Assembly (NCBI RefSeq): GCF_001420715.1
Contig: NZ_LJJC01000015.1
Location: 150,242-214,241 of the forward strand
DNA from: Heyndrickxia shackletonii
Lineage (GTDB): Bacteria; Bacillota; Bacilli; Bacillales; Bacillaceae_C
Reading direction: 5' to 3'
DNA length: 64,000 nt
Positions 16,710 through 25,080 of this stretch are shown piece after piece. Both the position numbers and the translations under genes were made by a program. The notes beneath the pieces were generated by a model, which saw only the letters and a list, made by a program, of their open reading frames with translations, did no database searches and was not told the DNA's origin. Each line of letters opens with the position of its first letter. Positions within the stretch are counted from its first letter, which is position 1.

Positions 16710-18582
16710 CCCCCGACCTCTCACACCACCGTACGTACGGTTCCGTATACGGCGGTTCCATTTATGTCTGACGTAGTTGAGAATATCTCACATAAAGACT
16801 CTTCAGCCCTCGCATCTCCCAATAGGAGTTTGTGAGGGTTTTCTGTAGGATTGGGCTTCTGGCTATTCTCCAATATTTCTTTCTAGAGTTTCCCCATTCG
16901 TATGCCTTCTCTTTTGGAATCCCTAATCCAATGAGTTTTCTTACTTTGGTTTTTGGTTTCTTCCATTCTTTCCATTGGCACATTCTGAGACGCCTTCTAA
17001 TCCATTCGTCTAATTCTTTGAAAATAGTGGGTGTATCTGCTAATGCATAATATCCGCACCAGCCAATCAAATATTGATTCAGCTTCTCTATTCTATAATC
17101 CATTGGAATTGGTTTTGACCTTGAAGTTAATTCTCGTATCCGTTTCTTGACACGTTGAATACTTTGGTTTGACATCCGCACCTTCGGTTTCTTATGAAAT
17201 GTGAAGCTAAAACCTAAAAACTTTCTTTTCCAAGGTCTGTCTACAGCTGACTTTTCTCGATTCACCTTTAGTTTTAGAGTAAATTCAATGAAAGTAGTAA
17301 TCGAGTCCATTACTCGCTCTCCGGCTCTTCTCGATTTTACGTAGATATTACAATCATCTGCGTATCGGACAAACTTGTGCCCTCTCTTTTCTAACTCTTT
17401 GTCTAGTTCATCTAGAACGATATTGGAGAGTAAAGGACTTAATGGTCCACCTTGGGGCGTACCCTCCTCGGATTTCGTTATGACTCCATTAATCATAATG
17501 CCAGACTGTAGATACTTCCGAATTAGTGATAGGAGCGTTCTGTCTTGAATCCTTTTGGATAGAGTCCGCATTAATCTATCATGATTGACTTTATCAAAGA
17601 ATTTCTCCAAGTCCATGTCGACTACCCATCGGTATCCCTCTTCGATATATTTCTTCGCTTGTCTAACACCGTCATGACCTCGTTTGTTTGGTCGAAAACC
17701 ATAGCTCTGTGTTGAAAAAGTCGGGTCGAAGATAGGGGTTAAAATCTGAGTAATCGCCTGTTGGATGAAACGGTCTGTCACGGTTGGGATACCTAATAAC
17801 CTTACTCCACCGTTCGGTTTTGGGATTTCAACCCGACGGACAGGAGAAGGTTGATAAGTACCCTCCATTAAGGATGTTTTAAGTGTATCCCACGTTTCGA
17901 GAATATGTCTTCGTAGGTCTTTTACGGACATATTGTCTACTCCATGACTTCCTTTGTTCTTTTCTACTCGCTTTAATGCCAGTAAAAGATTTTCCCGTGA
18001 CAGCATTCGTTCCATTAACATTGAGATTTATCCTTTCTACGTGAACAATACATTCTCATTAAGTGGGTTCTTTACTAAGCCCTCCCGAAGTCCCCCATGG
18101 AATTCACCATTTCTTCCTTTCAGGTAGGTTCCGTAAGAATTTTCTGCTTTCATACATAAAGAACCGTTTGCCGAGTGTTTGTTCTCCTAAAATGGTTCAG
18201 TCCTTCCTTGATTCTCTCGAGCAAACCAAGTACTACGACTTCGGCTGACTTCTGATTGTTCAGCTATCCATTACTAGATAGGTTACCAAGTGTACTTGGC
18301 GTATCAACCAGACCTCCCCGGGTAAGAGTGCAATCTTTCCTTCCATCTATCTGCTTCATTTACTTTGTATCACCTTCGGCAGAAAGGACTTTGTTTTGTA
18401 TTGCAAACTCATCCAATGATACCTAGCCTTGTATGAAGTTCGTGTTCCTCAGACCGGAAGTTTGCCGCTCGCTTCCTTCAGATTCCGCGTCACCACGGAC
18501 ACCCTTGCGTTAAGCTAACTGCTACTTCTGCCTTCACAGTTCGGGACTTTCACCCTAGAGACTACACCCATGCCGGGCGCAC
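16695..18582 (-). mobile_element. Group II intron, bacterial class C
   Basis: The 5' end is the canonical GTGCGCCCGGCATGGGTG reading down from 18582. Domain V/VI-like sequence sits at 16705-16760 on the minus strand (CCGTATACGGAACCGTACG, then GTGAGAGGTCGGGGGTTAG). It encodes a class C maturase. The bases before the 5' end on the minus strand are a U-tailed terminator stem, the known target of class C introns. The exact 3' boundary is uncertain by about 10 bases. The RNA-only parts 18022-18582 and 16695-16761 hold no other gene. The element is about 1.9 kb, a typical full length. Confidence 0.9.
16762..18021 (-). CDS. ltrA: Group II intron reverse transcriptase/maturase (class C)
   Basis: A 419-residue intron-encoded protein. 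RT motifs in order: RRVEIPKPNGGVRLLGIPTV, QSYGFRPNKRGHD, VVDMDLEKFFDKVNHD, GTPQGGPLSPLLSNI, the catalytic VRYADDCNIY, and WKRKFLGFSF. The X/maturase and thumb region ends at LKSLYVRYSQLRQT. There is no HNH endonuclease domain, as expected for class C introns, and length and motifs resemble the thermostable GsI-IIC RT. It is intact, so the intron may be mobile. The start is supported by AAAGGAT upstream. Confidence 0.95.
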   Translation of the reverse strand: MLMERMLSRENLLLALKRVEKNKGSHGVDNMSVKDLRRHILETWDTLKTSLMEGTYQPSPVRRVEIPKPNGGVRLLGIPTVTDRFIQQAITQILTPIFDPTFSTQSYGFRPNKRGHDGVRQAKKYIEEGYRWVVDMDLEKFFDKVNHDRLMRTLSKRIQDRTLLSLIRKYLQSGIMINGVITKSEEGTPQGGPLSPLLSNIVLDELDKELEKRGHKFVRYADDCNIYVKSRRAGERVMDSITTFIEFTLKLKVNREKSAVDRPWKRKFLGFSFTFHKKPKVRMSNQSIQRVKKRIRELTSRSKPIPMDYRIEKLNQYLIGWCGYYALADTPTIFKELDEWIRRRLRMCQWKEWKKPKTKVRKLIGLGIPKEKAYEWGNSRKKYWRIARSPILQKTLTNSYWEMRGLKSLYVRYSQLRQT

Positions 18583-18585
18583 AAT

Positions 18586-18618
18586 AAGAACGAATCCATT
18601 ATAGGATCCGTTCTCCAA
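18586..18618 (-). terminator. Terminator of the RlmA-like gene and intron target
   Basis: On the minus strand AGAACGGATCC and GGATTCGTTCT pair with one mismatch around a 6-base loop, followed by TATT. The group II intron starts within 4 bases of this tail, the insertion pattern of class C introns. Confidence 0.8.
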
Positions 18619-18624
18619 CTTACT

Positions 18625-19494
18625 CTAAAATGTCTTTCCAATCAGTATCTCCAAATCGACAGTGATAGTAACGGTCTCCTTCTGTAAAACAGTATTCACC
18701 CGCTCTTCTGTAACACCCCAAGTTAAAGGTGTCATTTGAATTAATGATGGCAGGAATGGCTTTTCTAGTTTTACCGAATAACATAACCTTGATCGGTTAA
18801 TGAGCTGAAAACTCTCACAGAACCGATCGATTGTTTCTGTATTTGAATAAGACTGTTTTTCAGGATCATCAAAATAAAATTCTCTTAGTTCCTTTAAATA
18901 GTTATTTTGAGGAACAACCTTTACTACCAAACCATCACATTTTATTATTCTTTTAAATTCCGCATAATTGGATGGCGATAGTATATTCAATACAACGTCA
19001 AACTGCTTATCCTGAAACGGGGTATTCGCTAAATCAGCGACTGCCCAAATTTGATTCGAATGATACTTTGATGCTATTAAAACTCCCTCTTTCGCAATAT
19101 CAATTCCAAATCCTGTTACGTGTGAACCAATATTGTCACAAAGTTGAGAAAGATGAGACCCTTCCCCACATCCCATATCAAGTATTGTCACGTCTTTTTT
19201 CTTAACATGATTTTTTATACTTTCAGCAACGGTTTCTGTTAGAAGACCAAAAAAACCATTTTCAGTAATTCGTTTTCTAGCCTCGAAAAGCTCTTTACTG
19301 TATTTTGTCTTGATTGGACGAGGAAATAAATTGATATATCCATATTTAGTAAAATCAAATGTATGACGATTAATACAAACCAAACTTCTATATTCAAATA
19401 CCTTTATCGAAGAACCACATATTGGACATTTGAACATGTTTTCAAAATTGCTTACATGCTTTGCGCTTAGTATTCTTTTATTCAATTGATTCAA
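18625..19494 (-). CDS. RlmA-family 23S rRNA (guanine-N1)-methyltransferase
   Basis: About 289 residues. The N-terminal zinc finger CPICG...CINRHTFD is the mark of the RlmA/TlrB family. KYGYINLFPRPIK follows, then the SAM-binding VTILDMGCGEGSHLSQL and the LNILSPSNYAEFKRI segment. Members methylate 23S rRNA G745 or G748, and TlrB-type enzymes confer tylosin resistance. I prefer the TTG start at 19494: GAGGTG stands 6 bases before it, whereas the ATG at 19512 has no ribosome site. The upstream leader contains a short reading frame that ends inside this GAGGTG and a long stem, which suggests translation-coupled or attenuation control. Confidence 0.85.
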   Translation of the reverse strand: MNQLNKRILSAKHVSNFENMFKCPICGSSIKVFEYRSLVCINRHTFDFTKYGYINLFPRPIKTKYSKELFEARKRITENGFFGLLTETVAESIKNHVKKKDVTILDMGCGEGSHLSQLCDNIGSHVTGFGIDIAKEGVLIASKYHSNQIWAVADLANTPFQDKQFDVVLNILSPSNYAEFKRIIKCDGLVVKVVPQNNYLKELREFYFDDPEKQSYSNTETIDRFCESFQLINRSRLCYSVKLEKPFLPSLIQMTPLTWGVTEERVNTVLQKETVTITVDLEILIGKTF

Positions 19495-19504
19495 AGAAGA
19501 CACC

Positions 19505-19561
19505 TCATTCATTCGTTTTGATAAATGAAAAAGGCATAGACAAATAAACCCTCATCATCAT
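19505..19561 (-). CDS. Possible 18-residue leader peptide of the RlmA-like gene
   Basis: The frame starts with three consecutive ATGs, reads MMMRVYLSMPFSFIKTNE and ends in TGA at 19507-19505, which overlaps the A of the RlmA ribosome site GAGGTG. The position is typical of a leader that couples ribosome stalling to downstream expression. Against it: there is no good ribosome site (only GAG one base away), and a second frame through the same bases is also open for 27 codons without a normal start. Treat as a candidate. Confidence 0.35.
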   Translation of the reverse strand: MMMRVYLSMPFSFIKTNE

Positions 19562-19626
19562 GCTCAAAAAAATATGAATCGGGCTCGTGAATGTCTATAC
19601 CTCTCTTTATCTATAACGAATGAATT
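19508..19626 (-). promoter_or_regulatory. Structured leader with long inverted repeat before the RlmA-like gene
   Basis: The minus-strand 5' arm (19626 down to about 19592) starts AATTCATTCGTTATAGATAA, and the 3' arm (about 19543 to 19508) ends TTATCAAAACGAATGAAT. They pair over roughly 30 positions with few mismatches, including TATAGACA/TGTCTATG. The 3' arm ends directly at the GAGGTG ribosome site. No T run follows, so control of initiation is more likely than termination. Confidence 0.55.
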
Positions 19627-19689
19627 GAATAATCATAGAAAAGGACTCCTTTGAATTTAAAAAAGGGAGTATACTTCCCTTTAACTATT

Positions 19690-20187
19690 CTAACAAGTCT
19701 TTTTTGTAATCGCAATTACTCTGAGTTTGGTGGTTTTTTTCTCATAAAGATATTGCAGCCAATAAAATACAAATGCTTTTAAAAAGAAATAAAGAAAAAA
19801 TTGAAAGTGGTTAAAACGGACCAATGTATAATATCGTATCTTCTTTGATAAAACAGAAAACGGAAATGCAAAGAACGCATTAACAATCGCATTTAGTAAG
19901 ACAAAGCGAAAGAATTTCCCATATGTCCACTTCAGAATCCACATGGACCCGATTAAAAAAGGACCAATATTAAAAGGGAATTCATTAAACAAGTAAGAGT
20001 TTGGTTTATGATAGAAAACCCACCATTTACGCTTTTTCCCGATTAAAACATTTACTGCTTCTATAACTCCTATTAGGAGGGAAACTGGGAAAAATCTTTT
20101 CATATTTTGTAACCCATAAAAGGGCAGTGTTGACCATGATAATAATACCATCGCAATATTCAGGAATATTCGCATTTTCATTGACAT
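19690..20187 (-). CDS. Multi-pass membrane protein of unknown function
   Basis: A 165-residue, strongly hydrophobic and aromatic protein with about four membrane segments (MRIFLNIAMVLLSWSTLPFY; FPVSLLIGVIEAVNVLI; LFNEFPFNIGPFLIGSMWIL; the C-terminal FFLYFFLKAFVFYWLQYLY) and basic loops. AAGGATG lies 8 bases before the ATG. It resembles uncharacterised Bacillus membrane proteins, but I cannot name a family. Monocistronic. Confidence 0.7.
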   Translation of the reverse strand: MSMKMRIFLNIAMVLLSWSTLPFYGLQNMKRFFPVSLLIGVIEAVNVLIGKKRKWWVFYHKPNSYLFNEFPFNIGPFLIGSMWILKWTYGKFFRFVLLNAIVNAFFAFPFSVLSKKIRYYTLVRFNHFQFFLYFFLKAFVFYWLQYLYEKKTTKLRVIAITKKTC

Positions 20188-20316
20188 AAATTGGACATCC
20201 TTTTCACTTTAACTAGCTTCTCTTTCTTGTTAAAATATCCAATAACTTTCCTTATATGTATTTTGAATTTTTTTCCAGATTCGAAGTGTTTCATCCGATA
20301 TACCGAAAGAAAAATC

Positions 20317-20358
20317 AAAAAACCCATAAGATCTGAAAAGATTCTATGGGTTTTGACA
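20317..20358 (-). terminator. Intrinsic terminator after the frameshifted membrane-protein gene
   Basis: On the minus strand AAACCCATAGAATC and GATCTTATGGGTTT pair imperfectly, followed by TTTTGATTTTT. Confidence 0.75.
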
Positions 20359-20783
20359 TTAATGCACCTTTATTGACTTTACACGTTTAAGCTTTATTGT
20401 CTGAATTTTCTTTTCATCAACATCTCGATCCTTTTCACTTTTTGATACTATCAATAATTCAGATTCCACACGAGTGAGCAGAACAACATTTTCTAACCTC
20501 TCTCCATTCTTCATTTCAATGGTCATTACTTGGCCATTTTGTAATTCTTTGACGAATGGATATCTGCTTAAAATCTTCTCCTGTGACCGCTTTTCCTCTA
20601 GTCGTGATAATCTTTTTTCAATTGGGCCAAGTCCTATAATCAGCGCGACAAAGCATACTACTAAAAACCACCAGCCAAAATGCTTCCAGTATGTTGTAGC
20701 AATAATATTAACAAGCAAATACCATCCCAATAGTAAAATCCAGTATAAGTACTTATGCGTTTATCTTTCCTGTTTTTATCCAT
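20359..20783 (-). pseudogene. Membrane protein gene with an apparent frameshift near its start
   Basis: The main frame (20730-20359) encodes two hydrophobic segments, GWYLLVNIIATTYWKHFGWW and FLVVCFVALIIGLG, then a charged tail with coiled-coil character (RLSRLEEKRSQEKIL) and a small beta-rich end (MKNGERLENVVLLTRVES). It has only a TTG without a good ribosome site. The adjacent frame starts at ATG 20783 with MDKNRKDKRI; one base change near 20755-20765 would join it to KYLYWILLLGWYLLVN and give a natural N terminus. I read this as a frameshifted gene or a sequence error. Confidence 0.5.
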
Positions 20784-20816
20784 TCACGAACACCAACATC
20801 ACTTTAACTTTATAAA

Positions 20817-21143
20817 TCAATGCCGCGGTCCCCAAAGCATAATGGATACCCCGATTAAACAAATGATTGCTCCTATCCAATCGTAGGTATCCGGTGCTTT
20901 TCGATCCACTCCCCATCCCCATAAAACAGACAAAATAATAAAAACTCCGCCATAAGCTGCATATACTCTTCCGAATGAAGGAAATTTTTGCAGGGTAGGG
21001 ATGATTCCGTAAAGCACCAAAATGATACCGCCAATGATTCCGTACCAATATGGCTTTTCTTCGCGCAACCATTGCCATATCAAGTACCCGCCACCGATTT
21101 CTGCGATTCCGGCAAGGATAAATAAAACGATAGTATAAATCAT
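20817..21143 (-). CDS. YnfA family (UPF0060) membrane protein
   Basis: A 108-residue four-helix membrane protein matching the UPF0060/YnfA family: [60 protein letters not shown]. The fold resembles small multidrug resistance transporters, and some members have been proposed to export toxic cations, but the native substrate is unsettled. AAGGTG precedes the ATG by 5 bases. Length and motifs are complete. Confidence 0.93.
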   Translation of the reverse strand: MIYTIVLFILAGIAEIGGGYLIWQWLREEKPYWYGIIGGIILVLYGIIPTLQKFPSFGRVYAAYGGVFIILSVLWGWGVDRKAPDTYDWIGAIICLIGVSIMLWGPRH

Positions 21144-21193
21144 AATTCACCTTTTCTAGCGTAATGTAACATATATTATAACTCGAAATGAAA

Positions 21194-22153
21194 TCAAACT
21201 GTCTCTCTTTCCATTAGTTTAACAGACCACTCCTTATTGGATATATCACTGCTAACTGCTTGTAAAAATAGATTCATTCCCATTTCAACAAGAGGAATTT
21301 CAATGGAAGTAATATTCATCATTTTTGCTATTGGTTCATTATCAAAACCAATAATAGAAATTTCATCCGGAATGGAGATATGCTGTTTTTGACAACAAAT
21401 CACAATTCCGGCAGCAACCTGATCATTTGTGACCAAAAGTGCTGTAGGAGGAGTATCCATTTGTTTTATTTGATTGATGACTTTTTCTCCATCCTCGAAA
21501 TAGAGGCATTTATCCATAATATATTCAGAGTGATACGGTAAGCCATATTTTTCAAGGAAATCTCTGTATGCCCTTTCCCGTTTATAGCTGCTAGTTCCTG
21601 TCAATCTGCCAATGCAGTAACCAATTTCCCTATGACCCTTTTGATATAAATATTCTAATGCCTCTTGAAAAATTTTATAGTGGTTAACAAAGGTAGTAGA
21701 AATCTTTTCACTTTTAATATTTTCGCAAAGAACAATTGGACCGAATAGTAAATGCTCTTCAATCACAGATAAATCACAAGCTCTCGAGCAAATGATTAAG
21801 GAATCGATTTGCTTTTGTTTCAACATTTGTAAAGCTTCCAGTTCCCTGCTTTCCAAATATTCCGTTTGAAATAAGACCAATTTATAATTGTTTTCCAATG
21901 CTTTTTTGGCTATTCCCTTTAATAACAGAGCGAAATATGGGTGATCAGAGAATGGTAAAACAACACCTATAAGCTGTGTTCTTCCTGTGCTTAAATGAAC
22001 AGCATTAATATTTTTTTGATAATTGCTTTTCTCAATTGCTTCTAACACGGCCTTCCGTTTTTCTATACTCACATATGGGTGATTATTCAATACTCGGGAA
22101 ACGGTCGTGACCGATACGCCAGCCATTTTTGCCAGTTCTTTAATATTTGTCAT
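21194..22153 (-). CDS. LacI-family transcriptional regulator
   Basis: A 319-residue repressor. The N-terminal HTH is NIKELAKMAGVSVTTVSRVL with hinge NHPYVSIEKRKAVLEAIEKS, then a periplasmic-binding-protein-like sensor domain (TQLIGVVLPFSDHPYFALLL; TALLVTNDQVAAGIV; ISIIGFDNEPIAKMM). Start ATG 22151-22153 follows AAAGGTG; a longer frame has no site. No sugar gene is adjacent, so the target is remote or has been lost. A single gene. Confidence 0.9.
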   Translation of the reverse strand: MTNIKELAKMAGVSVTTVSRVLNNHPYVSIEKRKAVLEAIEKSNYQKNINAVHLSTGRTQLIGVVLPFSDHPYFALLLKGIAKKALENNYKLVLFQTEYLESRELEALQMLKQKQIDSLIICSRACDLSVIEEHLLFGPIVLCENIKSEKISTTFVNHYKIFQEALEYLYQKGHREIGYCIGRLTGTSSYKRERAYRDFLEKYGLPYHSEYIMDKCLYFEDGEKVINQIKQMDTPPTALLVTNDQVAAGIVICCQKQHISIPDEISIIGFDNEPIAKMMNITSIEIPLVEMGMNLFLQAVSSDISNKEWSVKLMERETV

Positions 22154-22333
22154 GCTATCACCTTTAAAAAACTTATATATCTCATTATTCATTGTAACAT
22201 TCCCAAAATTAGTAAAGAGCACTTTCAGTATAAAAAAAGATATTAACTTTTTCTTGCTCTGAAACCAGTTTCATAATTTAACCTATTTATAGGATTGGCG
22301 TAACGCATATCTGCGGCGTAACAATTCTTTGTC

Positions 22334-22370
22334 GGAAGTGTTCTTAAAGTTTAAGAGCACTTCTTTTTAT
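22334..22370. terminator. Bidirectional hairpin in the gap 22154-22510
   Basis: GAAGTGTTCTTAAA pairs with TTTAAGAGCACTTC (one G-U), followed by TTTTTAT on the plus strand. The rest of this 357-base gap holds promoter-like AT-rich DNA and a second terminator, but no gene. Confidence 0.65.
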
Positions 22371-22439
22371 ACAAAAAAAGAGTAATCTACGCAACCCCTA
22401 AAGTATTACCTGTTATACTATTTTTCCGAAACTTCTTGA

Positions 22440-22476
22440 ATATATTAAAAAAAGAGAGGAAATTTTCCCCTCTCAC
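22440..22476 (-). terminator. Intrinsic terminator of the MFS gene
   Basis: On the minus strand GAGAGG and CCTCTC flank GGAAAATTT, followed by TTTTTTT, 35 bases past the MFS stop. Confidence 0.8.
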
Positions 22477-22510
22477 ACACAATAACTTCTATTAAACTAA
22501 TAAATTCTCA

Positions 22511-24022
22511 TTAAATTGTCTCTGGCTTCATTTTCGTATTTTCTTGTTGATTTAACTTATTGACAGCCTCCTTACTTACATCAACACGTTTCACAAATAA
22601 AGCTAAAATTAGAGCAACAATATTAATGCCAAGTGCTACATAGAATGAGTATTGAATTCCAGCTAATAAAGCTTTTTGTGTTAACAATGCCTGTGTAGCT
22701 TTCGTAAAGGTTGCTGGGTCAACAGCTGCCAATAAGTCTTCCGCTTTTGATTTTGTAACAGAGTTCATGATTGTTACAAGAACTGCTGTACCAATGGAAC
22801 CGGATACTTGTTGAGCTGTATTGTTAATTGCTGTACCGTGTGGATTTAAACGGTTTGGCAATTGATTTAGACCGTTTGTCATAATTGGCATCATTACCAT
22901 GGACATACCAAACATACGAAGAGTGTAAACAAGTATAATATAGGTGTAACTTGAGTCAACTTGTAAGTGTGCTAACATGAATGTTGAAACTGCTGTTACC
23001 AGAAGTCCTACCACGGCAAGCATACGCGGACCAAATTTATCAAACAGTTTTCCTGTAATCGGCGACATAATCCCCATGATAATAGCACCTGGAAGCATCA
23101 TTAAACCTGAATGAAGCGGTGAGATACCTCTGACGCTTTGTACATATGCTGGTGTTAGAATCATACCTGAGAACATGGCTACTGCGTTTACAATCGCAAT
23201 GATAGATGCAAGTGCAAACATTGGGTACTTATATACACGTAAATCTAAAAGTGGTTCTTTCATTTTTAATTGACGAACGATAAATGCAACTAAGGCAATA
23301 GCTCCGACAATTAATGTTATCAAGACAATTTTATCTGTCCAGCCATCTGAACTTGCAGAACTGAAACCATATAGGAGCCCGCCAAATCCGATACATGACA
23401 AAATAACAGATAAATAATCAATCGTTGCATTTTTATTTTGTGCCATTACATTCTTCGATTTCCAAATTCCTAACACTAAACTAATCACTGCTAACGGTAA
23501 AATCATTTCAAAAAGCAAACGCCAATCATAATACTCTACAATATAACCAGATAATGTTGGTCCAATTGCAGGAGCTGTGATCATTACTAGTCCGAAAACA
23601 CCCATTGCTGTACCACGTTTTTCACGCGGGAAGCTAACTAACATGATATTCATTAACAAAGGTCCCATTACAGAAGAGCCTGCAGCTTGGATCATACGTC
23701 CAGTAAGCAGTACCCCAAAGTTTGGAGCAAAAGCTGCTGTTGCAGTACCTAATGTAAAAATCGTCATTGCTGTAATAAATAAACTGCGGTTTGAAAAGCG
23801 TGTAATCAAATAGGCCGACGCTGGAATTAAAACACCGCTGACAAGCATATAACCTGTAGCAAGCCACTGTACGGTTGAATAATCTTTAATTTTTAAGTCC
23901 ACCATAATAGACGGCAGTGCGACATTTAAGAGCGAGTTATTTAAAAAAGAAACAAATGCTCCTACAAATAAAATCGCAAGCATTAAATACGGTGGTTTTT
24001 TTTGTTGTATTGCTGAATCCAT
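22511..24022 (-). CDS. MFS drug efflux transporter, DHA2 (EmrB/QacA, LmrB-like) family
   Basis: A 503-residue proton antiporter with about 14 membrane segments. DHA2 motifs: SFLNNSLLNVALPSIMVDL in helix 1, LATGYMLVSGVLIPASAYL, GRMIQAAGSSVMGPLLMNIM, and the motif C region GLVMITAPAIGPTLSGYIVE. It likely exports hydrophobic drugs such as lincosamides or dyes. GGAG precedes the ATG. It is last in an operon with a TetR regulator and a 43-residue microprotein, under three palindromic operators; efflux should be induced when a drug releases TetR. Confidence 0.92.
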   Translation of the reverse strand: MDSAIQQKKPPYLMLAILFVGAFVSFLNNSLLNVALPSIMVDLKIKDYSTVQWLATGYMLVSGVLIPASAYLITRFSNRSLFITAMTIFTLGTATAAFAPNFGVLLTGRMIQAAGSSVMGPLLMNIMLVSFPREKRGTAMGVFGLVMITAPAIGPTLSGYIVEYYDWRLLFEMILPLAVISLVLGIWKSKNVMAQNKNATIDYLSVILSCIGFGGLLYGFSSASSDGWTDKIVLITLIVGAIALVAFIVRQLKMKEPLLDLRVYKYPMFALASIIAIVNAVAMFSGMILTPAYVQSVRGISPLHSGLMMLPGAIIMGIMSPITGKLFDKFGPRMLAVVGLLVTAVSTFMLAHLQVDSSYTYIILVYTLRMFGMSMVMMPIMTNGLNQLPNRLNPHGTAINNTAQQVSGSIGTAVLVTIMNSVTKSKAEDLLAAVDPATFTKATQALLTQKALLAGIQYSFYVALGINIVALILALFVKRVDVSKEAVNKLNQQENTKMKPETI

Positions 24023-24078
24023 ATTTTTGTATCTCCTTATTCTGTCATTTTTTTAATGGATATTGCTTTTGAGTCTAC

Positions 24079-24210
24079 CTAGGCATTTTTCGTGCTAATC
24101 CATTTAAAACTAGGTCGTTTGCAAATCTGAACGTTGATACCTTTTTCTTGAAGTTTTTCTGCAATCTTTTTTAAATTCATTTTCTTCTTTTTCTTTTCTT
24201 CAAGGGTCAT
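24079..24210 (-). CDS. 43-residue microprotein between TetR and MFS genes
   Basis: The sequence is extremely basic: MTLEEKKKKKMNLKKIAEKL, then QEKGINVQICKRPSF and KWISTKNA. Its ATG overlaps the TetR stop as ATGA, the standard arrangement of translational coupling, and GGAAGAG lies 5-6 bases upstream. Too short for routine gene finders. The function is unknown; possibilities are a partner of the transporter or regulator, or simply a coupling frame. No membrane segment. Confidence 0.6.
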   Translation of the reverse strand: MTLEEKKKKKMNLKKIAEKLQEKGINVQICKRPSFKWISTKNA

Positions 24211-24830
24211 TCGTTCTCTTCCTTATACAAGCCTCTTTTTATAAGTTCCATTTGATCAATATAATTTTTTAATGCTTCTTCATCCGATAATTCCTTGCCG
24301 AACATTTGAACAAGATTATGGAAGGTTACTGCCAACATAATTTTCATTACATTGTGCAGATCCTTTTCGTCCTTTATGTTTAAATTTTTGGTATTGATTA
24401 AGTTAATGATATCGAAATACTGCTTTTTTTGACTCTGCTCGTAAACATTATTCACTAATGTGTTTTCAAGCTTATAATTCATATTTAAAAAGGTATTTTT
24501 AAAAAAGCTTTTATGTTCAGGGTTTTTATGAACCTTTATCGAGAATTGAAAGGACTCAAAAAATGTCTCAAAAATATCACCATTCTTTTCCTTTAAAACG
24601 GAAATGAATCTTTCCGCATTTTTTTGTGAAAGTTGATTTAACAAGTAAAAATATAGATCCTCTTTATCCTCAAAATATTGATAGAAGCTTCCTCTTGGAA
24701 TACAGGCATTCTTGATTATATTTGCGATAGAAGCCTCATGTAATGGAACTCTGGAAAATTCCTCTTTAGCAGATTGAATTAATGTGTCCTGTTTATCTTT
24801 AGGTAAATGAAAAAACGTTTGTTTTGGCAT
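24207..24830 (-). CDS. TetR-family transcriptional regulator
   Basis: A 207-residue TetR protein. The N-terminal HTH reads LPKDKQDTLIQSAKEEFSRV, HEASIANIIKNACIPRGSFY and QYFEDKEDLYFYLL. The helical C-terminal ligand domain is unlike characterised members I know. It is first in the operon with the microprotein and the DHA2 exporter. Three TGACA-N3-TGTCA palindromes directly upstream are its probable operators, so it most likely represses itself and the exporter. Confidence 0.92.
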   Translation of the reverse strand: MPKQTFFHLPKDKQDTLIQSAKEEFSRVPLHEASIANIIKNACIPRGSFYQYFEDKEDLYFYLLNQLSQKNAERFISVLKEKNGDIFETFFESFQFSIKVHKNPEHKSFFKNTFLNMNYKLENTLVNNVYEQSQKKQYFDIINLINTKNLNIKDEKDLHNVMKIMLAVTFHNLVQMFGKELSDEEALKNYIDQMELIKRGLYKEENE

Positions 24831-24853
24831 CGTTACTCTCTCACCTCGATTTG

Positions 24854-24935
24854 TGACAGCGTGTCATGTGTGATTACAAATTAAAATTATATATGACACG
24901 ATGTCACATGTCAATCTTAAAATGACAATGTGTCA
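24854..24935. promoter_or_regulatory. Three TGACA-N3-TGTCA operators upstream of tetR-MFS
   Basis: Perfect 13-bp palindromes with the same arms lie at 24854-24866 (centre GCG), 24894-24906 (CGA) and 24923-24935 (ATG). The first begins 24 bases upstream of the TetR ATG. Spacings between starts are 40 and 29 bases. Three copies suggest cooperative or multi-promoter repression. Confidence 0.8.
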
Positions 24936-25015
24936 TATTTTTTTCACATAAATATTTTCACCATGTTAAAGCTCCACAATATTCTTCTTGTATCTTAGGT
25001 TGCACGAACTTTCAA

Positions 25016-25053
25016 AGCAAAATCCCACAAACAATTGTTTGTGGGATTTTGCT
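25016..25053. terminator. Perfect 38-bp palindrome, terminator-like
   Basis: AGCAAAATCCCACAAACAA is followed directly by its exact reverse complement. It lies 28 bases past the esterase stop and can end transcripts from either side, although the T runs are weak. Confidence 0.6.
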
Positions 25054-25080
25054 AAATTGCTTTATCAGGTCATGTTTTTT

